Program-made: the position numbers and the translations under genes
Notes under the pieces: model-generated
Told to the model about the DNA's origin: nothing
Databases searched by the model: none
The model's input: only the letters and a program-made list of their open reading frames with translations
Shown here: positions 11,001 to 23,589 of the stretch, piece by piece
Numbering within the stretch: position 1 is the first letter of the stretch
Layout: each line of letters opens with the position of its first letter
Source: Cordia subcordata
Taxonomy: Eukaryota > Streptophyta > Magnoliopsida > Boraginales > Cordiaceae
Length of the DNA: 64,000 nt
Direction: 5' to 3'
Assembly (NCBI GenBank): GCA_028554755.1
Contig: JAPTOF010000008.1
Span: forward strand, 11,720,501-11,784,500

Positions 11001-13915
11001 TCAAAATGCAGAACCACTGCTCTTGCTCTTCCCAAGCAACACATCTTTCGCTTCGTTGATTTTCGAAGCAAGGTAATGACTACCACCTGCATCTGGATGG
11101 TTTGCCACCATCACTCTTCTGTGTGCTTCCCTAACTTTATCTGGAGGGGTACTCTCCCTGTAAAGTCATAATTGACAATAAACATCAGGATAGAAAAGAT
11201 TATAGGAAAAATGCATATACCATTGCTAGTATGAGAATTCTTTTTGTGCTTGACTTTTCTGTATTGGACCATTTCTAGTCACATCCCTAGGTTTCTGAAA
11301 TTAATTTACAACACTACAAGATTTTATGCCAGTAGATAAGTATTTTTTGTTAGGCTTGGAGTAAGTGCAAAAGAGTAAAACGATAAGTTTCATTTCAGCT
11401 ACGGTTTCAAGAGTAACAAAAATATTTGTTACATTCCCAACCGTAGTAATGATATTAGAATTTTTACATCTGATTGAAAGTTTAACTAAAATAAATTTGA
11501 AAAATACATTTGTTACATCTCAAGGTATAACAAAGGTTGAATTTCATTTGCTGCACACCCAAATTAATTACACTTCCAAGTGTAATAAACATTAGCTACG
11601 CTTCAAGTTTAGCATAAATTTTTAATTACATTGAAAATGCTTATGCTTGGACCAAGCGTAACTGATTAATCTTGTTACACTTGTAAATGTAACTAGGGGT
11701 GCAATTACACTTCTTTTAGTGCAATTAATTCTAATGAAGTTGTCTTAGGAGTTAATTTCAACATCTCACTTAAATACCCACTCAAAAGAGAAAAAAGGGA
11801 AAAGGAAAGAGAGAGGGGGGGAGGGAGAGAGAGAGAGAGAGAGAGATTAAAAGGACCTCACTCCAAGTATAAGGGCTGCTTCCCTCCTTGTCATTTTAGG
11901 CTGAAAACCTCCCTCGTAGAATTTACGCATTCTAGCAGTTGGCGGTCTTGCCTTAAATGCTTGCCATGCCTGAATGCCATATCTACCAGCATAAGCAGCA
12001 GCAGCAATAGCAAGTCCTGCTATCAATGGTGAAGCCTGAAGCAAATTGCTTTTGGTTAAAATAGGCTGAAAAGAGGGTAAGTTTCACTGTAGCGGTGTCA
12101 AAATCACACATATACAAGAGAGCTGATAAGCAAAAAATTGCAGAGCCTATCAAATACACCAAAACAGACGCAATTAACACAATATACAGTCTGAGTTTGT
12201 AACTGTTATGACATAAAATGATGCTGCTGAATGATGCAAGTACCATAATGCACCTGAAATATTTGTAGGAGCTTACGTGCCCAAGGCACTCGAGATGCAA
12301 ATCACAATAAGAATTTGAAATTGTAGCCACTGGAAAAAGACAACATAAAAATAGAAACATGTAGTAGACACAATATGCATAACCTTCGCAAGACATACTT
12401 TCATGATAAAGTTAATCAATGCCCAATGAGAAGCTTTAGTATTAACTCTATGTGAAAAAGGTGCAGATAAAGATGAAGAGGTCAGAACCAAGCAAAAATA
12501 ATGAGGATTATGAATTCTCCATGTCTAAGAACAAGTACTTATCGAAAACATCCTATCAAATCTTTCTAGATCATGTAAAACCACTTTAAAACAGATACAG
12601 ATAACGTCTAGACTTCCTCATCACAGGCTGAAGAAATAATAAACAGAACTACAAGAAGCAATGTCAGGAGCATATCCCTTGCTGATTTTATCCAAGACAA
12701 GGGCAAATTGTCTAGGCTTGGGCAAGAAAACAAACTTCAGTGCTTTTCTATACAAAAGCTACCCGCGATGGAAAAGCAAACACCAAACAACATAAAAACA
12801 AAGAGAAGAAAACTCGTGTACACAAGGACATATACATATGTACTATATATCCCTGCATAATGTATACACAAACTGCTTTGAAGCAACCAGAGAAGAGAAC
12901 TAGTACGATTAAGAGGGTAACCGGATTATGATCTCTGAATGAGACTTTTACACTTAAACCATGGTTAAGAGCCTGTTTTGATTGGCTTTTCCTTCATGGA
13001 AAAGCACTTCTGTTTTTTTCTTGAAAAGAACACATCTTTTTGCAATAAGTATTTTGGATTAGATTTTAAAAAGAGTTAAAACTCATGAAGAAAGCTCAAT
13101 TTCATTTTATTTTAGAAGCCAGAATTTTTAACTTATAAAAAAAGCAATCTTTGCAAAAGTTCTAGGAAAAACGGTTTTGAAAAAAGCCATCCCTAATGAG
13201 CCCTAGAAAACGAATAACTCATGAAATGACTTACTTCTTTCAACCGACTTCACCTAATGGGATAATGCCTGGTTTAATTTGATATAGTTAATTTACTGCT
13301 ACAAATTGGAGGAAGGAGATGCAGAAATAAGCAAAAATCCAAGAAATCCAGCAACTGAAACATTAAACACTAAAACCAAAACGAGCCCTAAACATCACAA
13401 TCTGATAAGGACATTATGCTATAACAATCGAAGAAAGACTGCAACTTTATACATTAAACAATACGATTAAAACAAGCCCTAAGCACATCTCATTCTAATG
13501 AGAACATTATGCTATATCAACCGAAGAAAGACTGCAACTTTATACATTAAACAGTACGATTAAAACAAGCCCTAAGCACATCTCATTCTATTTGACAACA
13601 TTATGCTATATCAATCGAAGAAAGAACTGCAACTTTAAACATTAAACGGTGGTTTAAAACGAGCCCTAAGCACATTACAAATCCAATGAGAACATTATAC
13701 TAATATGCATCAAATCATAACATGCTAAAAAACATTAAAAAGATTATCTGATCTTTTAGACATCTAAAAATCCAGTTATCAGTTAACAAAATCTGTAACC
13801 AAAAACCCAAAGTATTGACCAATTAACAAAACATGATTCGCAAAAGCACAAACAAAAAGTTCGAAACGAGCAAAAGATCAAGTAGAGGAATATGGGATGA
13901 CGAGAGACTCACCAT
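11001..13915 (-). CDS. TIM14: Mitochondrial import motor J-protein TIM14 (PAM18)
   Basis: TIM14/PAM18 sits in the mitochondrial inner membrane and stimulates mtHsp70 ATPase at the TIM23 translocon to pull precursors into the matrix. Exons on the minus strand are 13915-13913 (only the ATG), 12035-11857 and 11157-11001, giving 112 residues, the usual plant length. The protein begins [20 protein letters not shown], a short N-terminus and single membrane segment. KFYEGGF precedes a compact J domain with the diagnostic HPD at residues 81-83 ([12 protein letters not shown]), then [12 protein letters not shown]. Intron 1 (~1.9 kb) follows the start codon directly; its donor GTGAGT abuts the ATG. Intron 2 contains a small CACTA element and a GA tract. 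No lesion is visible, so the gene looks functional. Confidence 0.95.
11312..11721. mobile_element. Non-autonomous CACTA element in TIM14 intron 2
   Basis: The left end reads CACTACAAGATTTTATG and the right end CTTCTTTTAGTG, a CACTA-type inverted terminus. Both sides are flanked by CAA (11309-11311 and 11722-11724), the 3-bp target duplication expected of this superfamily. The 410-bp body has no ORF and carries many GTTACA / TGTAAC motifs in both orientations, like the subterminal transposase-binding repeats of CACTA elements. It would be mobilised only in trans. Confidence 0.8.
11805..11846. repeat. (GA)n purine tract in TIM14 intron 2
   Basis: A GA/G-rich run ends only ~10 bases inside the intron from the exon-2 donor (11856). 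On the transcribed strand it is a TC-rich tract close to the 5' splice site. Confidence 0.85.
12968..13205. mobile_element. MITE-like element in TIM14 intron 1
   Basis: It starts GAGCCTGTTTTGATTGGC and ends AAAAGCCATCCCTAATGAGCCC, an imperfect inverted terminus. The interior resembles 6412-6604 (GAAAAGCACTT, GAGTTAAAACT, AGAAGCCAGAATTTTTAAC). It is an older, more diverged copy of the same family. Confidence 0.5.
13361..13700. repeat. Minisatellite, ~93-bp unit, about 3.6 copies, in TIM14 intron 1
   Basis: The unit contains CGAAGAAAGACTGCAACTTT, ACATTAAAC, GAGCCCTAAGCACAT and GAGAACATTATGCTATA in fixed order. The CGAAG landmark recurs at 13429, 13522 and 13616, a period of 93-94 bp. The middle copies are nearly identical, so the expansion is recent. 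Spacers are not unique, so this is not CRISPR-like. Confidence 0.85.
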
Positions 13916-14603
13916 TTCTGCGACAACTAAGGGCTTGTACCAAAGAGTACAAACATGAACTGCGCTTTTGGTTTTTCTTTTTTCTTTTTTTCTTTTATGT
14001 GTCTTTTTTTTTTTTTTTAAATATGTATGTTGAGGGTTCTCCAATTCCACATAAAAATAAAGTTCAGGGTGTTGCGTTAACGACAAAGGAAGATGGGTTG
14101 CTATTAATAATAATAATAATAATAGGTGGTTGCTTTGAGTTCTTGAAAAATTATAAAATTATAAATTTTGTTGTATAATAATAATAGTGTCATACTGATG
14201 ATAATGATAATAACAATAGTAATGTATTTCGATGCATCTCAATACGCGTCACACCATAATAAAAGATATGAAGAAAACGATTTTGTTTTTATTATTTTTG
14301 GCTAAGTGCATTTTAATATACTTTATTTTTCATCGCCCACGTTTTTGACCAAGAAAAGAAAAAGTCCCTCGCATTTATGCGTTGAACCATTAGAAGTGCT
14401 AAATTTTTGTTCTGGCCTAAAAAAATTAAGGATGAATTTTTCTCTGTTTTTTATTTTCACAAAAAATGAGAATAATGATAGAAAACGCATTTGGATCAAT
14501 TTTACACGTGCACCCAAGCTTTGTATAGCTCTATATTAGTACTTTTTTTCTTTGCCTTTTTAATTTACTAATAACATTTAAGAATTAAATTATGTCAAGA
14601 TCC
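13916..14603. other. TIM14 5' flank and intergenic DNA
   Basis: The first ~100 bp should include the TIM14 5' untranslated region and promoter. T-rich runs occur at 13968-14018 and an (ATA)n microsatellite at 14104-14126. No other gene is visible. Confidence 0.45.
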
Positions 14604-15678
14604 TAGGGCCTTGTTTACTTACAGAAAATTGTTTTCAATTTTTTAACTCTAAATTCATATGAAAATTACAGTTCTCATTTTTTATAGAAAACTTAAAAAC
14701 GCATTCACCAATTAAAAGTATAAAATAATTTTCTCTTTTATAAAACTAGAAAACATGTTTATTTGTTAATATTTTTCAAAAAGTTTTTTTAAAAAAATTA
14801 AAAAAAATGCATTCCAAAGTTTAGAATTATTTTCCAAATTAAAAGGTATATCTCTTTTTCTTTTTTTTTCTTTTTTTGGGTGCAAAATAGTGGAAATATC
14901 ATTTACTCAAAAACCAACAAAGTTACAGGACAATCCAAGCCCAAACAAGCTGGATACACAATAGACCAAGACGCAAAGAGCATATGGGCCAAGAGATCAA
15001 AGCCTAAAAGAGAAAATAAACAACAGACCATAAACAAAGGGACACAGCCCAGACCCAAAGAGGCAAGGAAAACGGGCCAACGAACACAAGGCCCAGACAC
15101 AAAACACAACCAACCCAACCCTATCCAAATCACAGACCCAACGGTGGCAACCACCACCCAAGCCACATGAATGATTAATATTAACCTCTTAAAAAATGAC
15201 TAAGTGAGTGATTGTCTAATTCATGTGTTGTCGTTATTAAGTTAATTATTTCTCTTTTTCCTTCTTATTATTAAATATTGATAGTGTAAAAATTATTTTG
15301 AGAAGGATGAGTGTCAAAAATAAGGTGTTTGGTGATTATGTAAAATTGAATTAAAGAATTAATTATATGTTGAAGAAGAGTTAGGTGTAGTTAAAAAGGG
15401 AAAAAAAAAAGAGTAAGAAAAAAAAAAGAGAGAATAAGGCCAATTGAACCAAGGATAACTAAATTAGAGTTCTTGATTTTTAAGCACGTTTTCTAAATAC
15501 AAAATTGTTTAAAAACATTCTAATATTATTGAAGGAAACTCTAGAAAGTTTCATAGTTCTTCTTTAATTTGGAAAACTATTAAAAAATTTTGCTTAGTGA
15601 ACAAGATATTCGATTCTCTAATTTTTATTAAAAATATTTGTAAAATAATTCTAGTTTTCTGTAGGTACATAGGGCCTA
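14604..15678. mobile_element. Possible ~1.1-kb non-autonomous inverted-repeat transposon
   Basis: The left end TAGGGCCTTGTTTACTTACAG has an imperfect inverted partner at the right end (reverse complement TAGGCCCTATGTACCTACAG), and AT-rich complementarity extends further inward. The interior includes an A-rich stretch (14880-15170) open in both directions but low in complexity, so I do not call a protein. Target duplications are not obvious. Confidence 0.4.
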
Positions 15679-16143
15679 AGAGTTCTCGCGTTTAAATTTT
15701 TCTTAATGGACAAGTGTGAAACATATTTAGGTTAGAAACATGGGTTGCTAAAAGTGCTTTTGAAATTAACTTTTATGGTAAGAATATTCATCATACGAAA
15801 GCAACTCTCACATTTATACAAATAAAATGCGTGACATAAAGCATTACGTTGACAAGTTCGGATGAATTTTTGAATTTGAAAGCAAGACAAATGAATACTA
15901 TAATAAATAAAAAAGAATTTGGTAAAGGTTACGAAGAAATCTTGAATTACTTTCTAGTTTCGTCTACAATGATACACAAGTATTACTATCAATATTGAAA
16001 GCAATGCTACAAGCAAAAGTGATCTAATACACTTAATTTCAATTCACTCCAAACAAAGCCCTCAAGTAATGAATCAAATGACAATGCTGAAGAAAAAGTT
16101 GGAAGTTTCACAGAGTAATTGACAATTAACTGACAAGAAATAA
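15679..16143. other. Short intergenic region downstream of the IQD gene
   Basis: It contains no recognisable gene; the right end should carry the IQD 3' untranslated region. Confidence 0.45.
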
Positions 16144-19100
16144 TCAATTAATTTCTCCATTTGTATTCGTGTCCGCGACGGTGCTGCTATCCACCTTCGG
16201 TGAGCCAGAGTGCCGCCTAGGCCCGGCCAGTGAAGGCGGAAAAGATAGCCGCTTCTTTGCCAATCCAGTTGATCCCTTTTCTGGTGTCCCATTCTCCCTC
16301 ACCGAGGGGCTCTGCAACCGTGTCTTGGCCTTTGCGGAGTGAGTGGAAGCCATGTAACTAGGTAGTGAAGGAGAGCTTGCTAGGCTCTCGTCATCCCTAA
16401 CTGATGATCCAGCAATGCTGTGTCTCCTATTTCTCTCTGATTGCACGCTGAACACGCTCCTCGTGTCATCTTGGCTCAATGTGCTCACTTTAGGGCTTGC
16501 AGATTTCAATTTTCTTGCTCCCATGGGTGGAATTGGCTTGTTTGAGGGTGTAGAAGGAGACTGGCGGTTAAAAGGATGGTTTGGCTTTTGACTGGCTGGT
16601 GAAGGAGGGTTGTCAGAATTCAGTTGATGACGAGCAAAAGCCTTGATAATTTCTCCAGCAGACATGCTGTGACTTGCACTTTTGAGGGATGAGTGGTCGT
16701 TGTTGGAGCCTTTCTCAGCCATGCTCTGAGTCTCCCATGGTCGAGCAGCCATCCATCGCTCTAGCCAACTCCAACCCCAGTGCGGATTAGTTGGGTCCAT
16801 GAAGAGCAAGTTGGGAGATCTTGATGATTTTTTCCAGGTTTGCTGTCCATATTACAATTTGAAGATTCAGGATCAAAAACTATTACATCATCATACGGGA
16901 AAAAAAATTGACAAGACCAGAGTCAAGCAAATCATTAGATCAAGCAAATCAAAATGTTTGTTCACTGACTACTTTCACAAAATTTGACCAGAATTTTATG
17001 TGCGTACGTATATTGAATTGTCTTGTAGAAATTTCTAGTCATCATGCTGCCCAATCTGGGGATTAAATTCTCAGTATAACATTTGAAGAATCAATAACCT
17101 CCCGAGTTGCTCTAGACTTGAATGGTGCATGGCTTCACCCAAATCTTAACGAGGACAAGTGCAACAGTATGCTGGCAAGAGTTGGTTGTCAGCATCACAA
17201 GTTTTTAAACTCACTAGTTAAAAATCCTATAATCTGCACATGTATACAAAAAATTTTCGTACTTGTTTGTGATTTTCTCCTTTACAATTCAGTTATGCAC
17301 CTCACTTCTTTTTTTGAGGAGTATACATTATGTAAAGCAGACACAAGGATGTGATTACCTGATGAGAATATGAATAAGCTAGTGCTCTTTCTCGTCTCAT
17401 TGCTGCTTCATATTTGTGCAGAAGGTTTGCTTTGATTTGCTCTTTTGATTGTAGACTATCATCCCACTCCTCCCCTAGCTGTAATGTTGAACATAAGCCA
17501 AAAGTGCTATAATTAAACCAAGAAGATTAAGCAGCTTATAAAACTTCTATACAAACATGAATCGTCATCAGATGATCTTATTCACCATCAAAGTATTTGT
17601 TTCTGTAACAGTTAACATACTATTGCAGTTACTGCCTGACCACGTCCTGAAAAGTCTCCTCAAAGATTTTGTTAAAGAGAGATCTGGCTCAGCAAAGTTG
17701 TGTGTATTTTGAAACGTAATGGGCATGAATTAAGCAAGCAAGCAGACTATGAATTCCAATGATTGAGTGGCCAATCAAATATATGACTCGAACTACCTGA
17801 ACTTCCCATTTATTTCAAACTCCTAAACCGAGTAGCTAGTGGAAACTAAGGAATAAACTAACCCTGAAGCTTTCAAGTTCTTTGGCATGCTTCTGTAAAA
17901 GCTGTCTCTGAAGTGCTCGGTTCTCCTCCAACATCCTAGTCCTTCTATAACATATCTGAGCCTGCACACAGGATAGAGTCTGCATGCATTTCAAAGTGTT
18001 TGCAGTTTGACGTTTGATGATAGGGCCATCTACAAGTGTCTTCAATCGGACAAGTCCTCTTAAAGCTCGCAATGCTCTCTTAGCCTGAAAACAAGAAAAA
18101 GAAGAGAGAACTCTTAAAATGCTGATAAATTAATGCAGAGAAGAAGAATCCAGAAGGGAGGTTTAACAGACTTCGTAGTTTTGCTTTTTTTTCTTTTCTT
18201 TGTCTGTGTGTTTGTCTTTTTTTATTTTTTCTTAATGAATGCCATGAAGAGGCCAGCGCCCAGCAGGACTTTGTAGCAATAGCAACTTAAAGTATCATTT
18301 GCCAAAAAAAAAATAATAATAAAATAAAGTCTTGAAATACAAATCTACTCTTGTAACTGCTTGTTGGCCTCGTTATAGCAAATCATAGAGCAGTTTGACC
18401 AATTATCACACAATATTCCCAGTACCCAAAAGAACTCCATTGGACCTCCCAAAACTCTAGCACTGATAAGTCACTTAAATAGCCTAATAGTCTGTTGTGA
18501 ACTATTTAGATAGTAGAGGTTCAAAGATAATCATAAAAGAAATGCTGAGAGTATATTAAGAAACGGAAGAGTAGTGATTCAAATCAATCACTCAGCATCT
18601 AGGAGTCACTTCGGCTTTGGTCTGGTATAACTTCCGCTGCGGCCAATCAAGAAAGGCTTAAATTGAAATTTTTGAATGATTATCTTCTCGTCCCCTACCT
18701 TCATACATGTCTCAAACTCAAGACTCAAAGCGACACAAAAATAAAATCCAAATTTCTCCTTTCACTATCTGTATTAGTGGATTAACACGCGTAGAATTTG
18801 TGCACAAAGACATGTAAACCAACATACCAGGTAACCACGGAATGCAGACTGGATCCTTATTGCTGCCACTTCCTCCTCCGATTTACTTCTAAACTGAGGT
18901 GCTGCAGTTAGTCGAACAACCTCTGCAGCAGCCTGAGCGGCCACAGCAGCAGCTTCGGTGACAGCAGCAGTAGCAACTGCGACAGACTGAGCATGATTTG
19001 ACTGATCATTTTCCATCTCATTCAGTTTAAACTCTTCCACCGGATGAAGAGGATGAGGATGAGATTCTGTAACAGCATTTAAGGTTGATGACTCTGGAGC

Positions 19101-19318
19101 TGAGGGCGTTTCTTCGCCAACCCATTTCTTGTCTGAATTATTTGCTTTCTGAAACTTAGCAATGAGATATCAAACACCTATATATATAGCCAAAAAGACA
19201 TTCAAGTGACATTATCAATAGACAAGAGACAATAACAACAAACCTTGTCTTTCTTTCCCTTTGAATTTGGGCTGAGAGCCTTCTTGAATGAAGAAAACCA
19301 GCTTCCTTTCCTCCCCAT
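16144..19318 (-). CDS. IQD family calmodulin-binding scaffold protein (IQ67 domain)
   Basis: IQD proteins bind calmodulin and associate with microtubules, membrane or nucleus as scaffolds. Coding exons on the minus strand are 19318-19244, 19148-18828, 18084-17863, 17478-17359 and 16842-16144, all joined in phase 0, giving 478 residues. The start MGRKGSWFSSFKKALSPNS is the typical basic IQD N-terminus. An Ala-rich coiled segment precedes the IQ67 domain at about 120-186, with the IQ motif AAIRIQSAFRGYLAKRALRA split by a conserved intron after Leu132. The C-terminal region is Ser-rich and contains LPSYMASTHSAKAKTR, a DUF4005-type motif. A 5' untranslated intron is likely: a CAG acceptor lies near 19347 and a CAG/GTAATT donor near 19944. 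No lesion is seen. The exact IQD number cannot be assigned without a tree. Confidence 0.93.
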
Positions 19319-20152
19319 CTTATATCATAACTCAATTTGTCCTATCCTGAAGACCAAAGCAAACAAAATTAACATCCAATTTTCCACTTTTTTACATTAA
19401 ATATGCAAAATTGCCCAAGATTCACATTACTAAACCAAAGATCCATTCCATGAAACTTGGAAATTCTAACCACATTGCATATCTATGGATCCCAAGTCAC
19501 ATACATAAATCAAAATGAATCACTTTCAAGAATTAATACATAACAGCTCTCATTTATAGACATTATCTAATAAGATAGAGATTTTTTTGATAATTTTATC
19601 TCAGGTATTAATTCTACTGATGCCATATGTAAGTGATTGCCTATTCAGGGAGCTCATACATTAGTTTGCAAGTCTTCAGGCCCCCTGTTATCAAAATCGG
19701 TTCACGACCACGAAACTCCCGTTATGCGGTACAGAAATGATAAAAAAACATACTTTGATCCCATCTGTTTTCCTACATTTTCTCAAAAGCAGAAAAAATA
19801 AAATTCCAATCTTTACACAGTTAACTTAGTTTCTTGAGAAAATAATGCAATACCCAGATGGCATCATATCAAACATACAATAAAAAGATGAGTTTTGTTT
19901 TTGCTTCAGTTTCAAAAGAAAAAAAAAACACTAGTTTGAAATTACCTGAGAATTAAACAGCCAGATCTCTTTTTGGATGCTTTCTTGTAAGTTTTTGTTC
20001 TCTGTATAGCTCAAAAGTTTCAATCTTTCTCTCTCTAAAGCTTTAAAAAAAAAAAAAAAAAAGATCAAAACAGAACCGAGAAAAAATGACAAAAATTTGG
20101 ACCCCCGCTCCTCCTCCCTGTCCCACTCTTGGTGGCCTTTCCTACTTCCCAG

Positions 20153-20224
20153 TGTGTGTTGTGTGTGTGTGAGAGAGAGAGAGAAAGAGAGAAAATAGAT
20201 CTTGCTATTTTTTTTTTTTTTTTC
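20153..20224. repeat. GT/GA microsatellite and poly-T at the IQD 5' flank
   Basis: Runs of GT, then GA, are followed by ~22 T residues. On the IQD strand this reads as poly-A followed by TC and AC repeats just upstream of the probable 5' untranslated exon. Confidence 0.8.
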
Positions 20225-21864
20225 CCTTACAAGGAGTTGAATTGGTCAAATGAGACATATGGAGCATAGTTAGCAGCTGGTTTTGCTGGCGTGGCCCCAC
20301 ATTTTGGAGCTGCGCTTGTGGGTCCCACTTGAATTATCATTATCACACTGTGGCCCCCATGATTTTTTCCTTTGTCCATTTCTTGTTCTTTTCCATCTGG
20401 CAAATGTGACTAGTTGCTTCACAAATCTCAAGTTTGTTAATATGTCCTTTCCACAATACTAAAGAATCTAAGAACAAAAATCAAATCTTTCGCTTGTTTG
20501 TTTTTAATGTGCCAAGTCACTTTTGGGCATCTGAAGACAAACGTCATGCCAATTGTGACATGTGCAAGTGGATATAATGAATATTATTTATAACATCGGA
20601 TTAATTTTCTTGTATACTTTGGCTCCAAAACATTTTTGCTAATGAAGTAGGTCGCTTTCTTACATTTGTATCTGTAAAACCAATTATTGCATTTGTAGAC
20701 TTACTACATATATTTTTTTCATTTCATACTGAGAACAGGAAATACCCATTGTATTCCCATTAAAGAACGTAATTGTAATTAGAGTTGTTTGAAGTCATAT
20801 TAATTGTTAATATTTAGGTAAATTATCTTAATAGCCCTTTATCTTTATTGTAAAAGACCTTCTGATCACTTATTTTTAAAATGAGGCATTTGAGTCCATC
20901 ATCTTACAACAAGAACGCCGTTAATTCGTAGTATCATTTCTGTTAAATCTTTAATGATTTCAGCATGTGAAAAGCACATGACTCATTTTTTTTACCAAAA
21001 TTTCCCGGGCATCTTATTATTTTAACAATCAGCTGATTGGTCCCTTTGACCAGTATAATTAGTGTACTCAATGTGCTTACTGATCAAGCCTACTGGTCAA
21101 CTGATAGATTCAATTTGTTCATTTAACTTACCAGTTCAACGGCTTGATGGGTTGATCCCTTCAACCTATTGAACCAATATGCTTTGCATGTGCTAAAATT
21201 GCTGAAATTTTAACAGAAAATTGCCTTAGGGAATAATGGCGTCCCTCATATTGTAAAATGAGGGACTAAGATGTCCCATTTTAAAAAGAAGGGGCTAAAA
21301 ACTCTTGAATAGTAAAAATAAGGGACTGTTAGTATAATTGATCTTAATATTTGTTTTTCCTAAAACGTGAAAATTTTTTTTTTTTCATTCCTGTGCTACC
21401 TAGTCAATTAGTTATTTAGCACTTAACAAAAAAATTTACTTGTGATATCGAAATTTAGCATGATAAAAGTCAATCAAGTTGTCGATTTTAATGTTTTAGC
21501 CAATGATTAAGGAGCAGAAAGAGGCCACATAATTGAAGCGAACTGCTTAACAATGGGTGCAAATGCAATGGTTAGTTGTAATAAAGCCATCACCTACAGC
21601 ACCATGTTGCCTGTCTACAAAGCAACCTCCAACCTCATTTACGTAACTATATATCAGTATCCTTGCCAGCTTTTTCCATAGTTGGAAGAAGGGCAATGCC
21701 ATTCAGACATTGATTGGCAGCAAGAGGTTGGGAAAAGCTTACTTATTTAACTGCATTATTATTGGGACATAATCCTAAGTTTTCCATGTCCTCATAATAG
21801 ATTAGGTGGATGTAATGGAGTGGGTTTCCAAAATAATACACGAGCCGGGTTTGCCATTATTTTG

Positions 21865-22096
21865 GGCCCGTTTGGAATTAACTTTTTTCAAAAATAGTTT
21901 TTTTAACAGTTTTTGAAAAATAAATTTTTTTTAAAAAGCTAAAAATTCTGACTTATAAAAAAAGTTATATTTAAGTTTTTTTTTAAGACTTTCAACTTTT
22001 TTTGAAAGCCAAATCAAATAGTTATTGTAAATTTAATGTAACTTTTTTCAGGAAAAAAATATTTTTTCTGGAAAAAAAGTCAATTCAAACAAACCC
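21865..22096. mobile_element. MITE, 'GGGCCCGTTTGG' family, intergenic copy
   Basis: It begins GGGCCCGTTTGGAATTAACT and ends AGTCAATTCAAACAAACCC, which are good inverted termini. The body is rich in long A and T runs and nearly self-complementary. It is the clearest copy of the family in this window. Confidence 0.65.
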
Positions 22097-22339
22097 TTTA
22101 TCATCATTAAATAAAATTATAATAACTTCAGTTTTTGTCGTAATACTTTATAAGAATATATGGTCTATTGCGACGTTTAAAATCACTGTAAAAGATTTAA
22201 AAATGGTACAATTGAAAGTATTATTGCATTCGGTCTCATTATTTATTCTCTATTGCAATGATTCTTTGGCAAATAATTAAGTAAAAGTCTTTCGAAAGTT
22301 GCATTTGGATTAAAAATTCAAAACTTGGAGTCAAAAAGT

Positions 22340-22790
22340 AATTTCATGAGTAATAATTGATTGAGAAAATATAGATATTAAAACTTCTAAATAAAAACCA
22401 TCGCAAAAAAGTTTCAGCTTTATACATCAGTTGAGAAAAATGTTACAAGAGACTTATAACAGCAAATTCTCCACTTATTCAATTAAAATGTTGCGAAAGA
22501 GCTAAAACATTATAGTGACAAGAGAATCTAAACTCGACCATACGATCTACAAAATTTGAATTACCTATAATGTTAGAGAATCTAAACTCAATAATACGAT
22601 TTGCAAATTTTGAATTATCTCTAACATTATAATATTTTGAAAAAATTTAATACTAATGCAATTTATATAATATGGGAAAATACTTTAGCAATATTAAATA
22701 TTTCTCGTAACATCGTAATTTTATTTATATGCCCACCGCACTCCGAGGACTTCAATTGATCACACATGTCACAGGACTTAATGTATTTTA
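22340..22790. repeat. Left copy of the direct repeat flanking the RADIALIS-like gene
   Basis: It shares with 23590-24010, in the same order and orientation, the landmarks AATTCTCCACTT, GCGAAAGAGCTAAAACATTA, GTGACAAG, TTTATATGCCCACC and TTGATCACA..GTCACAGGACTT. This copy also contains an internal ~54-bp tandem duplication around GAGAATCTAAACTC (22523-22630). Confidence 0.75.
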
Positions 22791-23006
22791 TTGGTTAAAC
22801 ATCCATCAACATAAAAAGAAAAAAAAATAGGAAAACAATAAACTAAAAGAAATCTTCCCAACCTAACGAACAATAAGTCATCCTGTCACGAACACTTGGA
22901 ACTAAAATTAGTCTGGCAGTCTTGGTAATATCTTTTATTTAATGAAAAAAAAAAAAAGCCTATTTTAAAATTTTCTATCCTACACCTACTCTCTCAAGTA
23001 CAGGCT

Positions 23007-23294
23007 TCAACAAGAATCACACGATTCTTGACCTTTTTTATCGGGAGATGAGGAGTTGCCTGATCGATGATTAGACACTTGTACGTCCTTGTATTTTGGA
23101 AGGGGTACAAGTCCCTCTTCGATCGCCTCGATATCATCCTCAAGAAGTTTGTAGTGATGCTTCAATTCTTCAATGGTTTTGTTAGGAGCCATTGCTGCAA
23201 TCTTCTTCCATTCTTCTTCTGCACCATTCTTATAGTACAAAGCAATGCCAACCTCGAAGTTTTTATTTTCTTGCCAAGTCCATTCAACAGCCAT
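23007..23294 (-). CDS. RADIALIS-like single-SANT/MYB protein
   Basis: Single exon, 95 residues, starting MAVEWTWQENKNFEVGIALY. The SANT/MYB fold spans about residues 5-60: Trp at 5/7, ENKNFE, Trp in EEEWKKIAAMAP, then KTIEELKHHYKLLEDDIEAI with Tyr in place of the third Trp, and the class-typical tail IEEGLVPLPKY. These small plant proteins act in the nucleus, often by competing with DIVARICATA-type MYB factors for partner proteins; that role here is inferred from family. The C-terminus is short, Ser/Lys-rich and ends in CDSC. It is more divergent than typical RADIALIS (acidic EAEEW insertion-like stretch), so it could also be described as a DIVARICATA-N-terminal-domain-only protein. The gene lies between two direct copies of a ~430-bp repeat. 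Confidence 0.85.
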   Translation of the reverse strand: MAVEWTWQENKNFEVGIALYYKNGAEEEWKKIAAMAPNKTIEELKHHYKLLEDDIEAIEEGLVPLPKYKDVQVSNHRSGNSSSPDKKGQESCDSC

Positions 23295-23589
23295 GAGTGA
23301 TGGATTGGCTATCAGCGCACGATTCTTTTGGTAAACTCTTTACTTATATAGGTATTTTGAGCTCTTCAAATTTAGTATATATGGTATTTATGCATGTTAG
23401 TACTCTTTTTGCAAACTTACCATATTACTATATTTTCCTTCCTTAGTGTTTTTACGTACCATATAATACTATTGAGCTTTTTAAAGTGTGACATATAGTT
23501 TCCTAATTTAATGTTTTGCCATCTAAATTAAACTTATTGTGTATTACATAAACATTTTTACTTTTGTATTTTAGGTGTTCTAAAAGTTG

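Larger units (their letters stand above)
20225..23006. other. Intergenic region with one MITE and one repeat arm
   Basis: No gene is recognisable. It holds the MITE at 21865-22096 and the left copy of the repeat that flanks the RADIALIS-like gene, both annotated separately. The remainder is AT-rich unique-looking sequence. Confidence 0.5.

Noticed and set aside
13361..13700. CRISPR-like array
   Set aside because: Whole 93-bp units repeat with no unique spacers, in a plant intron; it is a minisatellite.
14880..15170. Lys/Gln/Thr-rich 96-residue ORF
   Set aside because: Low-complexity sequence open on both strands inside a candidate transposon; no domain.
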